The notes beneath the pieces are model-generated. The model ran no database searches, was not told the origin of the DNA, and saw nothing but the letters and a program-made list of their open reading frames with translations. 64,000 nt of DNA, from the NCBI GenBank assembly GCA_031002005.1, contig JARYHS010009186.1, positions 181,562,437-181,626,436 of the forward strand, given 5' to 3'. A program made the translations under genes and the position numbers. Shown here one piece after another: positions 1-11,497 of this stretch; positions within the stretch are counted from its first letter, which is position 1; each line of letters opens with the position of its first letter. Source of the stretch: Vandiemenella viatica (Eukaryota > Arthropoda > Insecta > Orthoptera > Morabidae).

Positions 1-39
1 CAGCTTCACTTTAGGTTGATCAGATGTTGGTAAAATATA

Positions 40-475
40 GGTAGAGTCCTTGCATGTTCGCATTAACAAATCAAAGCTTTGCCAGAGGTGAAAGTCGATT
101 TTAAGGCCTGTAAAAATTGCATCCTAGACCCGGGGACCTCCCATATCCGAATCACACGCCGCAAGCATCTGAATCTAGAAGTAATGAAAAATATGTATTC
201 AATCATATAATAGTACATTTGTTTTTTGGGATAACAAAAATAAATTATATAGAATAAAAGTAAGTTTATTTTATTATGTTTGAATACTAATTTTTGATTA
301 CATCCAGATTTGTCTCTTGACTCAGATGGTTACGGCGTACGATTTGGGAACTGAAAGTCCCTGGTTCAAATCCCTGTCTCAGCTATAATTTTTCCGAGTC
401 TTAAAATTGACATTCACGTCTGGCAAAGCTTTGATTTGTTAATGCTAAGATGCTAGGACGCGTCGTGGTTCGAAT
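40..475. repeat. Inverted pair of tRNA-derived SINE relics
   Basis: Two related copies lie head to head. The right copy (about 309-475, plus) has a tRNA-like A box in GACTCAGATGGTTA and a B box GGTTCAAATCC. The left copy (about 40-180, minus) has the same layout in reverse. Their tails form an inverted repeat: positions 60-85 and about 420-445 are perfectly complementary (CATTAACAAATCAAAGCTTT and onward), and the match continues with mismatches on both sides. A two-ended foldback element is the alternative reading. Confidence 0.6.
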
Positions 476-855
476 TTCACGTTAATCTGTAGTTTTCAAA
501 TTAGGTGACAACGATAGAGGTATACTGCGCCGCTGATAACTCTGTGATAGGAATTTATAGAGCACAGGAAATTATTATTATTTTATAGAATCTTTGCGGT
601 CTGCATTTAAATAAAAATGTATAATAATCAAATTCTTTTTTGTTAAAAAAATATTGAGTGAATCGAAAGTAACCTCAACCAAAATAAAAACGTTAAATGT
701 GAAGTGAGAGACGCTTGACATTTCATTGTGACTATGTACAGAGACACGAGAATCTTTCAATCCAGTACAGTGTGACGATCATTTGTTAAAACTGCTTTTG
801 AATACTATTTTTGTCCATAAGAGTTCAAACACTTGGGAGATAACAGACAAAAAAA

Positions 856-907
856 AGAGTATTTTAACGTACTTTATTATTTCGTAGATTATAAAGTACA
901 ATACTCT
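856..907. repeat. Small imperfect hairpin
   Basis: AGAGTATT (856-863) and GTACTTTAT (869-877) pair with ATAAAGTACAATACTCT (891-907), with a five-base bulge in the left arm and a short loop. No gene or element boundary is recognised around it. The GC-rich block at about 1000-1150 that follows is also unexplained. Confidence 0.5.
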
Positions 908-1204
908 ATAATAAAGTACGGGTGATAGCCGCAGCTACGATCCCCAAATAACTTTTAAGGTAATTTTTTAATATTAATTCCGTGAAACAGCCAAGTGTAT
1001 ACGTTAAAGGAGACGGAAGACCTAGTAGGAAACCGTCCGTCACACGGCCGTGCTACGGACCAGTGTGGAAGCGAGGGGGGCGAGCCGACACTCGGCCCAG
1101 TGTCGGTGCGGTGACGGCTCGGGCTTGGCTCGGTCTAGTGTGGCCTGACCTTTAATTGTAAGTCAAAAAATCGTTGCGTATTGAAGAGGAAACAGCATCC
1201 AGTC

Positions 1205-1430
1205 CAGCGGGGAGCGGTAACGCTCTGGCCTTGCATTTGGAGGACATGGGTTCAAATCCCGTCGGGCCATTCAGAGTTCGGTTTTATATAGTTTCCTCAA
1301 ATCACTTCAGGCTAATTCATTGACGGTTACTCAAAATCAATGGCAGAATTCCTTCCTGTTTCTGCCACTATCCTCTCCCGCATCTAATGATCTCGACACC
1401 AACGAGACGTAATACGCGTGGGAAAAAAGA
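1205..1430 (+). repeat. SINE family A, diverged copy
   Basis: The tRNA-like head holds GGTTCAAATCCC (B box) after a GCGGTAACGCTCTGGCC segment. The body has the family signature CAAATCACTTCAGGC and AGAATTCCTTCC, and ends near a TCTAATGATCTCGAC tail and an A-rich stretch. Family A is the most frequent repeat in the window, so the consensus was judged from its other copies. Confidence 0.75.
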
Positions 1431-1638
1431 AAACCGTATCAATATGGCAGGTAGAGAAGAAGTACGGAGTATGAAACGTTGTAATACGTAGCATCCAGTG
1501 ATGTAGGCAGCAGACATGTTGTATTGCCTCAGACAAAATTAACTACGCCGTCATCCCTGGATTATTAGAGGGAAATAACTAACTCTGTCGTGTGGGGAGT
1601 GGTGTCATCCCTATACAAATAGTTCAAAAGCTGACTAC

Positions 1639-1811
1639 AAGGTACGGAACGAATTCAGCCATGGCTTTTTGAAGGGAGCATCCCGGTATTCGCCTGGAGT
1701 GATTTGGGAAAACCATGGAAAACCCAAATCTGGAAGCCCGGACGAGGATTCGAACCGGCGTCCTCCCGAATGAGAGGTCAGAACGTTAACCGCTCACCCA
1801 CCACGCTCGGT
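1639..1811 (-). repeat. SINE family A, 3'-truncated copy
   Basis: In reverse orientation it shows the family A core: ACCGAGCGTGGTGGGTGAGC head, GGTTCGAATCC B box and CCAAATCACTCCAGGCGAAT body. It stops near the GGCCATGG/GAATTC region, so the tail is missing. Confidence 0.8.
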
Positions 1812-1883
1812 AATAGGCAACTGTCTTTGGTCGTGCGAATTATGTGGTGTACTTAATACATTTTGTTTGTGTAGAGAACTCAA

Positions 1884-2830
1884 ATGGATCATCACAGAAA
1901 TCTGGGAAACAGAAAAATTATCAGAAGACTGGAAGTGCGTACTCATCCATTGTACAAGAAAAGTGACAGGATTGATGTGAATATTTTCAAAGGAATTTCC
2001 CTCATTCAAGTAACGTACAAGATCCTCTCAACCTGTCTCCTTCAAAGAACACGAGAACAGCTCGAAAATACTATCGGTGAAAACCAGGGTGTTACTGTGC
2101 AGAATACAATACTGAAATATTAAGCAATCAAAAACTTCCGATCAACTGAACTTTTTGTAGATTTCAATAAAGAATATGACTCCATTAACCAACAATCTCT
2201 TTTTAACATTCTAGAAAGACAGGGATCGCCTCCAAGACTATAAGCTTCATCAAGAAAAACTCACAGATACCAAATCCAAAGGGAAATTTAAGGGTGAAAT
2301 ATCAGACCCTCTCTAAATAAATGTTGGTGCTCAACAAGAAGGTGGACTGTTGCCACTCCTCTTCAGTTTCGTCTTGGATAAAGTCATTAGAGAATGGAAG
2401 AAAGAACTGAAAAACCAAAACCACTGGAAACCCACTCTGCTCGGACGGACAAAGGATTGCATCAAGATCACTTGCTTTCACAGACGACCTAGTGATACAG
2501 TGAAGTCACAGCGATCAAGCAAATACAATTCTCAAGAAATGTGCTGAAAAAGTTGGCTCACAAATTGCATTCGAGAAAACTATGTTGATCTGTATTAGAT
2601 TCAACAGAAATTATACATGAGGTAGGGCAGGTCAAACGGGTTCCACAAATCAGGTACGTAGGAGAGGTTCTGGAGCAAACAGTGCTAGGAAAAGTAGCAC
2701 TGAGAGTTCGACTACAGAAACTCAAGAAAGTATACGGAAGAACAGTGACAACTATAACAAAAAATGCGTGTCAGTACCATGGAGGAAGGAAGATAGTGGA
2801 GGCGACGCAAAGGACCTTCACCATGCACTG
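1884..2830 (+). mobile_element. Non-LTR reverse-transcriptase fragment, degenerate
   Basis: Translations in shifting plus-strand frames give the order of a LINE reverse transcriptase. HPLYKKSDRIDVNIFKGISL and YKILSTCLLQRTREQLENTI come first, then FVDFNKEYDSIN near 2155 (the RT box with the first catalytic Asp). LLFSFVLDKVIREW follows at about 2355, ECAEKVGSQIAFEK near 2545 and IRYVGEVLEQ near 2650. Frameshifts and stops break it, and the FADD box is not readable. The clade is not resolved. It is a dead partial copy. Confidence 0.75.
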
Positions 2831-3545
2831 AAGTGAAGCCGGGTAGAGAGAAGTGGGGTGGAGAGGTCACCATACTGGATACCCGTAAAAGCACGGGGAA
2901 TAGGCACAAACACCTCAAGGGAATAATACGACAACCATGGCACGGCAATTTGATGATAGATTATTATGTAACTCGACGAGACAAATCGAAAGTAAACAAT
3001 AAACATTTTCGATATCTCGCTTAGTTCTCGAGATATGCTGTCTCCATAAGTCAGAACCTTAAATGAGAGTACATACTTTACATTTCGATACGCGATACAC
3101 GTTGTGTTACTAACGTGGTGCTCATGAAATTACTAACAACTAATAATAAATAAATTGTTTGTTCCTTTTTGTACAGGCTGCACTTCAAATTACCTACATT
3201 TCCATTAATATTGCCGCTACAAAATCAAACTATGTAGACACTCCTAAACACATGAAATGCATTTCGGGCAACAACAACGTTTGCTTCTTCACGTTTCGTA
3301 GTTCACAATTAATTTCATCGTATATTTTCAGTGTAAACCGAACTGGACTAAAGCATGGAGAATATCATATTCACCGTTTCGCGATGTAAACTTGACACGC
3401 TTAAATTAGACTTCCAACACTTGTTTACAATAAGGCTAGCCTTTTATGTGCAAAGTAGTAACATATGCTGATTGTCTGTAGCTAGGAAATGCAAAACGGT
3501 TTATGAAAGTTTTTTGTAAATCATAATAATGATAATAAAATAATT
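2831..3545. other. No recognised feature
   Basis: AT-rich sequence with only short chance ORFs. I see no exon, RNA gene or recognisable repeat boundary. Confidence 0.4.
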
Positions 3546-4512
3546 AATAAAATTGCGATTGAGCGCACGCTCCGTTGGCAATCTTCCTACACACCAGTCT
3601 TTCTCCTTTCCCCTTCCAACCTACTTTTGCCCTCAACTAATTTTTACTTTTAATCCTTTCGATTTTTTGTGTTTTTTGTATATTATTCATCAATTCTCTC
3701 GGCCATTTATTCAAATCGCTTACACCCTTTCCTACGAAAGAAAATTTTCCCGCATCCTTATGCCTGAAATCAAGTGCCAACTTGTGGTCATGGTCATCTT
3801 TAACCTTCCATGCACCTCTCTTAATTTTCCCTACAATATCTTTCCATGCTTTATCACCAATATTGACCTTGTACACACCCATGACTCTCTTCACCCTCCT
3901 TATATCCTCCAATTCCTCCTCCAGTTCCTTTATCATATTGGTTACCGATTGTGTTTTGCGGTAATTTCCAAGACAAATCTGGTAGCTCTTCTCTGCAACC
4001 CCTCCAACTCCTGTATTTGATATCCAAAATGTGGGTCTCGTACTACACCACCATATTCCAGCAGTGGCCTGACCACAGTTTTGTACCCTAATTCCCTTAC
4101 TTCTCTAATGCATCCCCTCATCACTCTTTTCAACAGATGAAGAATTTGGAACCCTTTCGCTACTACCTGTCAAATGTGTCCTGCCCAGTTAAGTCTGCCG
4201 AAGTTTTTACATTTAGAGTCTTCAAGAAGTAGCTCCTTCCCCATTTTATAATCATAATCAACCTTTAGCTTTTTATCTGTGTACCTAATAAGCTGGCCCT
4301 TCCTTGCGTTTATATTTATCCTATGTTGACTCACCCAGCTAGTTATCCTATCTAGATCATCCTGCAGCTGCCTACAGCCTTCTACTGTTTTGATCCTTTT
4401 GTATAACATTATGTCATCTGCAAACAATCTAACAATCTAACTTCTGACAGTAAACCATTAACACAATCATTCATTAAAATAACGAATAGCAATGGTCCCA
4501 ATACACTACCGG
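3546..4512 (-). mobile_element. LINE family 1, copy 1 (5'-truncated)
   Basis: Minus-strand frames give FADDIMLYK near 4425 (RT catalytic box), then LDRITSWVSQHRININ, LNWAGHI, VVRPLLEYGGVV and IQELEGLQRRATRF, and finally DHDHKLALDFR and FSFVGKGVSDLN near 3700. This is the usual order of a LINE ORF2 C terminus. The 3' end near 3550 reads, in sense, GGAGCGTGCGCTCAATCGCA, shared with three other copies at 18, 44 and 55 kb. Several frameshifts make it inactive. Confidence 0.85.
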
Positions 4513-4595
4513 GATGTTATCAATTCTAGCGACTTCTTAGTTGGAAGACATTTTAGTAATGGGAATAGCTCTCTCGCTGACGTGTAGCTAACAAG

Positions 4596-4919
4596 TCATC
4601 GAATAGTGGTGACATTCTGTTCAAGGTAGGCAACTAAAGGATCATCATCAACGATTGCTGTTAATTTCGGTTGAAAAGTCTTTTTTTCTATATGATCAAA
4701 CATTACGTTACTGTTTTCATCGTCTATGACGTAAAACAACGTTGTCTCGTTCCAAAAGCAGCCTTGGAGAATTATCTCGCAGAACACGTTTGGTTGCATG
4801 CCAAAGATTTGTATCACCAGAATGCAAATTCTGTAAGGTCGACTCGTAATATGTGTTACATAAGTGATCAAGACGATGCTTAACAAAGTATATAGTGGTT
4901 TAATTCTATTCGTTGCCAA
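4596..4919 (-). other. Unrecognised 107-codon open frame
   Basis: An uninterrupted minus-strand frame between two LINE fragments. Its N-terminal part is hydrophobic (PLYTLLSIVLITYVTHI) and its C-terminal part acidic (VIDDENSNVMFDHIEKK). I do not recognise it. It may be chance or remnant transposon sequence. There is no splice or promoter evidence. Confidence 0.15.
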
Positions 4920-5189
4920 GGCTGCCGTTCACGTTGTCATAGTCTGCACCTAACATGTATTAGAAGGGCAATACCAACTGGAAGACGTTCTTGATGTTTT
5001 GAGTTTAGATACAGGAAAGGACTTCTAGTGCAACGGCGAAAAACCACTTATATGTTACCGGTAAAAATCGGTATTGCCTTGCCAATATCTGCCAACACGG
5101 ATATTTTAATATTATTGAATAGAATATTCTCAAAAGATAATCAACAGAATGCTCTCTAAGTAATTGGACTAAGTTGGATTTTCGAGCAC

Positions 5190-6240
5190 AACACCCGCTT
5201 GTCCATCAACTGCGGCGTCCCTCATAATACGTTATAAAAGGTTTCGAAAGAAAGAGACACAAAGAAGCACTTTCTATTGATGTCGCCCAAGCTTTTGACA
5301 GAGTTTAATATCCAAATACACTTTATAGATGCTCCATATTCCCATCCACACTCACAGCCATGGCGAGTTTCCTTAAAAATCGATCTTTCTCTGTACACGA
5401 AATATAATGTCTGGGGGAAAAAAAAAACCGAGCAGGAATTCCACAAGACTCCATCTAAGGACCTCTTTTTTTTTTAACTTATATGTGATGGATATACCAC
5501 TTTCAGTACAGTTTGTACTGCCACGTATGTTGAAGATACTGTGATCTTCACCTCTTACTCTGTCATCGGTGTTGCAGCAATAAAAATTCACTATTCAATT
5601 GACATTCTCTCTTGTTGGTTGAAGAAATGGCGCATCGAGCTAAAGATATCAAAATGTGAGACCAAAATGTTTACACTACTGCACCCAGCAAACCCCAAGA
5701 AATCGAAGACAACGCTGAGGAAGCAGAATGGCATCTATCAGATAAAGCAGTAAAATATGTAGGGCTACATATGGAAATAATATATTAATCACTAACTATC
5801 TGAAACCTACGGTCGCTACTTGAAACTGTTTCCACTTCTGAACAGGAGGAACTACCTCAGGGTCGAAAGCGGCCAGCTGCTCTACGAATCACTCCTGTTA
5901 TCTTATACGTTTCTCGTGTATGATGCACAGCTTCTCTCTCCAATCTTCAAAGGATACAGTCCCTCCAAAATAATCTCCTCCGAACGATTCTAAAAGCACC
6001 TTGGTTTGTACGTAAATCACAACGCCAAAGAAAAACTGGTCTTCCAATCATAAAAACTGGTATCATGAAATCTGCAAAAATATTTCTAAATAACGTAAAC
6101 ACAACTCCCAGAGCAATTTAGGCAGGAGGTCAGCAGCACGACCACGCCTAATATCATACAGAATTCCTCAAATTTCGTAAGTAAAGACGAGCAAGATCCC
6201 ATCTGAATCTCTTTGAACCTTGTCAAGAATTACACAGAGC
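5190..6240 (+). mobile_element. Jockey-like non-LTR retrotransposon fragment
   Basis: Plus-strand frames read IDVAQAFDR near 5278 (RT box with Asp) and TVIFTSYSVIG near 5540 (degenerate FADD region). LSCWLKKWRIELKISKCETK follows near 5605 and VKYVGLHMEI near 5750. Next come LLNRRNYLRVESGQLLYESL and a stretch with APWFVR near 5998. The order matches the C-terminal half of Jockey-type ORF2. Stops and frameshifts are frequent, so the copy is old and dead. Confidence 0.75.
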
Positions 6241-8779
6241 GCAAATATAATGTTACATTATTATTATACTTAACTAACTTATTTATTCTTATTTTTGTTG
6301 AAGCTGATTTTAGACCTTGAAATTTGAACTGTACCTATTTGAAAACAATTAAACTATGTTTTAATTCTAAATACAAGTCTCACTTTTACATCTAGATTAA
6401 CAAGCTTTATCTGTATCAAAAGTGTTGTACATCTTACCAATTTTCCTATATGTTATACGTGTCATCATCATCATCTTTAAAATCGCATAGCACTGTAATT
6501 AAGTATAGTTACAGAGGATTGCCCTTAAATCATGCCATGTAAAATTTTAAAAGGTCATTGTGAAGAAAAAATCAGGGTAGCATTTTGTATGTGCTGATTA
6601 ATTTAATAAATGCGATAGCAAAAAAAAGGAATTAAAGGTCTTTATTCCTTGACCAGATCTAGCTTAGCTACGAACTCGAAGCGTATTTTACTCGTAGAGT
6701 TGGCTTTGCAAAATATGAAGTGTGTCTGGTTTAGTTTGAAGGGAGTTGTTTGGCGTGAAGACACACTGCTCTCTTTATTGTTTTGTATATGGTTACGAGA
6801 CTATAACAGTTACCGTTGAAAGATATTTGTTAGTCCGTGACTTTGTTTTTGGTATGGTCACGTGTCTAGAGTAGTAACAGTTTTTAAGGCCAAAGATCAT
6901 AACTAGTTGACCTGATTTGGTTAAAATACGAACTTAAAATTTTGACATTAAATTCAGTGTAAAAAAAAAAATCACCCTCGTTTCTTACGTTCAATAACCT
7001 TAACCTCAAGTATGAATATTTATAGATGACCAAACAGCGTGACAGTAATGATTAAATAATGGAAACAATGAGAAGGAGATCATTAAACCGTACAATTTAT
7101 TCCACGTTGTTTCAGCCGAAAAGCTTTACTATATGTTCTTATCTAAATGGATGTTACGAAAAGTAATCTTAATGAAGGTATTCTGGCAATTCATTTCGTC
7201 ATAGTCTGGATTTTGTTGTAACATCTGCTGATCCACCAACAAAGCCCTGGTGCGTGACGTCAGCATTTAAATTAACATAGATTTAGAAAAGGATCAAAGG
7301 TCTTCATACGTTTATCCGGTCTTGCTGATTTACGAACTTGACCTATAGGGTATGTTCTGAAAAATATGAAGCATGTCTCTTTGGCTTAGTTTCAAAGGAG
7401 TTAGCGTGCTTAAAGACAGACACCGTCCTCATTATATTAGCGATATGAAACTGTTAGTACAACTTCAGGAAAAATCCGTCACTAAAACGAACAGCATACA
7501 TAAAATACCGTTGAAATGCAAAAGAATTTCCCACAGATTTAAGTAAACGCTAAACACTATTGGTAAAATTAAATAATATTTTTATGAAAATACCGTTTCT
7601 GTGAGGTTGCTGGGAGCTATCGTCAAGGTTTTGGTAAGACAGAGTCATCCCTCAATGAATATTAATAAATAATCATAATTAATATTCAAATTTTATTATA
7701 TTTGTTTATTTAAAATGTAAATTGTAGGGTTAATTTTTACGTAAATAATTATGTATTAAGCCTGGGTGGCCAAATTTATTATTATGTAATTTAATTCATT
7801 GAAAAATTGCTGTTAAGAAAGTATTAAATGTGGAAAATTGCTGGAACTGCAGTTTTGAGCGTTCAGATAGCCGGACAATGCCGAGCGCTTGGCGACAACC
7901 AGGCGCCATGTACAATGGATCGAGCAGTGGAGGACGCTCAAATGCCGTTAGGTTGTGAGGACGATGGCCCCGCTCTCCGCTTGAGGGGTGCAGGGTTAGG
8001 GAAATGTGCGCGATACGAGTGACGAATACTAACTACGTCATGAAACACGTGATTGTGGGCTACGTCGTTTCACCAATCGTGCATGGCTACAGAGTTCACA
8101 TTTGTTAATCAAAGGTTTCTGTTCCATGTACGGAGAGAGGGAAACTGGCTTTCCGTGGCGGGAGAAGAGGACGCCATGAGAGAGGACTTGCTGTTGAGAC
8201 GAGCCGAAGTGTAGACGTGTCGTCCGACACACTCTCTTAGCTGTTGGTCCATGACTACATCTAGACGCTTTCTGGCTCAGATGTGGCCGGAAACTGAGTG
8301 TTTCACCTGCTAGAGGCCATCAGCAGATACACTAGCGCGGATGGGTCCGCGAATTTGTATTAAACAGTGACACAGCGTGTCACACTTCGTCGAGCAGATG
8401 CGACAACGGTAAAGTACCAACGCAAAGGTCGATGGTTCCATAGGGTGTTAAAGAGGCTTGCAAACCCATAAGCAACTCCCGAGATTAGATTCTCCGCTCT
8501 CATCACGATAATTTTTGCTGACCTAACCAACTTATCATATTCATTAACTTTAAATTTTAAGCATCTTGCTCATTATAACTAATTCAAATAATACTTTTCA
8601 CTTTAAATGGTGCCCCTGGGATTATTTTATAAATGTTAACTTTAATTTGTTGGCCTGCGACGCCACTTTATTGTATATTGACTTTGCAAAATCTTTGAAA
8701 TATTTAAAATCTGTTCATGTTTGCATTTATCCGGCTAATTGTAAACGCCGGGCATTGCTTGTTTATTTTCTTTGATTAT
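6241..8779. repeat. Mostly unrecognised; contains a diverged direct repeat
   Basis: Segments at about 6630-6790 and 7290-7450 share a diverged layout: AAAGGTCTT, GCAAAATATGAAG or GAAAAATATGAAG, a TTAGTTT(G/C)AA(A/G)GGAGTT core and then an AGACA motif. A similar motif recurs near 48.1-48.3 kb, so it is probably an old dispersed repeat. I see no coding or RNA gene. The short open frame at 7828-8022 is unrecognised. Confidence 0.35.
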
Positions 8780-10080
8780 ACAAGGGTTGTTTTTTAAGTA
8801 AGGGCCGTTTTTATTTTTTTAAAAAGATACAAATACTTTTTTAAAAAAACTTTTATCTTCTGATTCTACACACTTTTACCTATTTTTCTGCATAGTTGCC
8901 TTGTTTATTTAAGCACTTGTCATACCGTACAACTAAGTTTTTAATTCCCTCTTCAAAGAATTCGGCCGCCTGCTCCGACAGCCAAAAGTTCACGGCAGCT
9001 TTCACTTCATCGTCGTCATTGAAGCGCTGCCCGCCAAGATGGTGTTTCAGGTACCGGAAAAGGTGAAAATCGCTAGGAGCAAGGTCGGGGCTGTATGGTG
9101 GATGGTCCAAAACTTCCCAGCCATAATAATCAATCAAATCCCGAGTGAGAGGTGTGAGGCCTAGCGTTATCGTGCAGGAGCAAAACTCCTTTTGTCAGCA
9201 TGCCGCGCCTTTTGTTTTGAATTGCTCTGCGGAGCTTCTTTAGAGTTGCACAATAGGCATCTGAGTTGATTGTCGTTCCTCGTGGCATAAAGTCCACTAG
9301 CAAAACACCGCGCCGGTCCCAGAACACAGTTGCCATAATCTTGCGCATTGACAGCGTCTGTTTGGCATTGACTTTGACGGCTGAGGTTGTGTGTCGCCAT
9401 TCCATCGATTTTCGTTTGCTTTCGGGAGTGATATGGGATACCCATGTTTCATCTCCAGTGACAATTTGACTCAACATGTCATCCCCTTCTTCCTCGTAAC
9501 GAATCAAAAAGTCCAATGAAGTGGCAAATCTCTTCCCTTTGTGGTCCTCTGTGAGGAGTGTGGGTACCCACCGAGAACACAGTTTCTTAAACTTTAGGTT
9601 TTCAGACACAATTTTGTACAAAACCGATCTTGAAACTTGTGGAAATTCCAAAGAAAGAGTGGAAATTGTGAATCTTCTGTCCTCACGAATCTTTGTTTCG
9701 ACTGCAGCCACCAAATCATCAGTGATCACAGAGGGCCGGCCTGAGCGTTCTTCGTCATGGACGTTTTGACGGCCATTTTTAAACTCTCTAACCCATTGAC
9801 GCACTTTACCTTCACTCATTGCATTCAAGCCATAAACTTCTGTTAACTGACGATGAATTTCTGCAGCTGATAGGCTTCTCGCGGTCAAAAAACGTATCAC
9901 TGACCGTATCTCACACGTGGCGGGCGATTCAATAATCGTAAACATTATAAAGTAGCACAGCGATGCGTACAGGTCAGCTACAGAGCTGCAACTGGCATCA
10001 GTGTGAACGGGAAGGATGCCGGTAAGTGGCGCGGTGGATTGTTGCAGCGTCCGCGCGAACTACGTATTGTGTTTAACGTA
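8780..10080 (-). mobile_element. Mariner element, nearly intact
   Basis: A mariner-type DNA transposon read on the minus strand. The left end starts ACAAGGGTTGTTTTTTAAGT after a TA at about 8779. The transposase occupies 8880-9945 and the 5' untranslated part continues to at least 10080, where a SINE begins. The right inverted end is not clear: sequence resembling a decayed end lies after the SINE near 10315-10340. The element moves by cut and paste into TA sites, as is known for the family. Confidence 0.8.
8880..9945 (-). pseudogene. Mariner transposase with one frameshift
   Basis: The first 271 codons (9945 to 9130) contain an N-terminal helix-turn-helix region, the WVPTLLTEDHKGKR linker, the first catalytic Asp in TGDETW and the second in LHDNARPH. 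A frameshift near 9136 moves the rest into the next frame. There LTRDLIDYYGWEVLDHPPYS precedes the third Asp in LAPSDFHLF and the frame ends at 8880. All three catalytic Asp residues and about a 34-residue D2-D3 spacing survive, so it needs only a small indel to have been lost recently. Whether the indel is real or an assembly error is not visible. Confidence 0.88.
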
Positions 10081-10303
10081 TGCCGGCCTCGGTAGCGTAG
10101 GGGCTAGAGTGTTAGCTCCACGTGCCGAAGGTCGCCGGTTCGAGTCCGGCCGAGGGCATGGGTGTTTAGTATATGTGTTGTCTCTATGTCATGTCCATCG
10201 TGTTGTGTCTAGAAGAAAAATAATACACTGGATGATTCAAAATACACTTGAGTTGGCTGTATGGCCTCGAAGCCAAAAGCCATTAAAAGAAAGAAAAAAA
10301 AAA
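10081..10303 (+). repeat. SINE family B with 11-bp target duplication
   Basis: A tRNA-derived SINE: A-box-like GGTAGCGTAGGGGCTAG, B box GGTTCGAGTCC, a roughly 130-bp unrelated body and an A-rich tail. It is flanked by perfect TGTTTAACGTA repeats at 10070-10080 and 10304-10314. The position beside the mariner transposase start suggests it landed in that element's 5' end. A second copy is at 13306. Confidence 0.9.
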
Positions 10304-10314
10304 TGTTTAACGTA

Positions 10315-11284
10315 ACGTTAAATATGCCCCAGATTGTATGAGCCAGAAGACAGAATAAATTGAATAATTTTTGTGTAACTTAAATTCTTGCAGCATACAA
10401 CGTTCTAGTTCACCAATTAACAAAATTATAAAATTAATTATCATATTCATGATAAAAGTTGGACGTGATGGTATCTCTCCCCCCACTCCGAACCAACCGT
10501 CATATACAAGGTGACGGACAGATAACTATTCTGAGTATGCTTTAATAAATATTTGCAGCTGACCAAGTATCCTACATTTGAGAGGCAATTAACACACAGA
10601 GAGTCGTAACGTGAAGCAAGTTGTATTTAATTAATAGTTTACCTATTACAGCAATTGGTAGACGTAGATTTATCGTTTCTTCTGAGCAGTAAGAGGATAA
10701 TTACAAGGTAGCCATAATAAGGTTGCAACGATCGGTACTGTTCTGAAACTTTGTTACTACTCTTTGCCTTATTAACAATTAATTTATGCAACTTATTCTT
10801 AAGTATGACTCAGTAAATTTTGAATTTTCAGAGATTCAGCATTGATTTTTACATAAATATATATCCGTTGTATGGCTTCTACTATGACGCTAATAAGGAC
10901 GCTGACAGTTTTAAAAATTTCAATAGTTAGTGTTTGCAGATGTTCACTCAGTTACGTAACAAGATTGGCGGTACTTGCTTGTACATTTATTACTGCAGAC
11001 AGCTCGCTTAACAAACGTTTCGTCCAACCAGTTTTTTTATGGGTCCATTAAGGTTAATTACCATCAAGGACGGTTATGTGAAGAAACAACCTATTAAATA
11101 ATCTCAGGGCGTTTTATGGCTTGCGTTTTATAGCTTGCTATCTGACATAAGATGAGAGTGGAATGTCAACCATGAGAAGGAATTGAGAATTAGTAAGTAA
11201 TTTACTGTAAAATGTATGAAATTCCTCAAAGCTAACATAAATGAGCAGAATAAAGTAACATGTACAGCTTGAAAAGTTACGGAG
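10315..11284. other. No recognised feature
   Basis: AT-rich sequence; the first few tens of bases may be the decayed end of the adjacent mariner. No exon or repeat boundary seen. Confidence 0.35.
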
Positions 11285-11497
11285 GTTTTTTTATGGCATT
11301 GTCGACGTCGAGGTCATTAGAGGCGGGATGGGAGTGGGGACAAGGAACGGGATGAATTTCGGCCATGGCCTTTTGAAAGAAGCATACTTGCATTCGTCTG
11401 GAGTGATTTGGTGAAAGCATGGAAACCCCAAATCTGGATGCCCGGACGGGGATTCGAACCGCCGTCCGCCTGAATGCGCTCACCGACCACGCTCGGT
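11285..11497 (-). repeat. SINE family A copy
   Basis: Reverse orientation. The GTCGACGTCGAGGTCATTAG tail is at the left, the GGAGTGATTTGG body in the middle and GGGGATTCGAACC (B box) then CCACGCTCGG (head) at the right. About 15 bases between the A and B boxes are deleted. Confidence 0.85.

Noticed and set aside
10100..10155. True tRNA genes at SINE heads (10.1, 13.3, 31.1, 31.7, 52.8, 55.7, 63.3 kb)
   Set aside because: A and B boxes are present, but cloverleaf stems are incomplete, the sequences are repeated, and several end in A tails with target duplications. They are SINE heads or modules.
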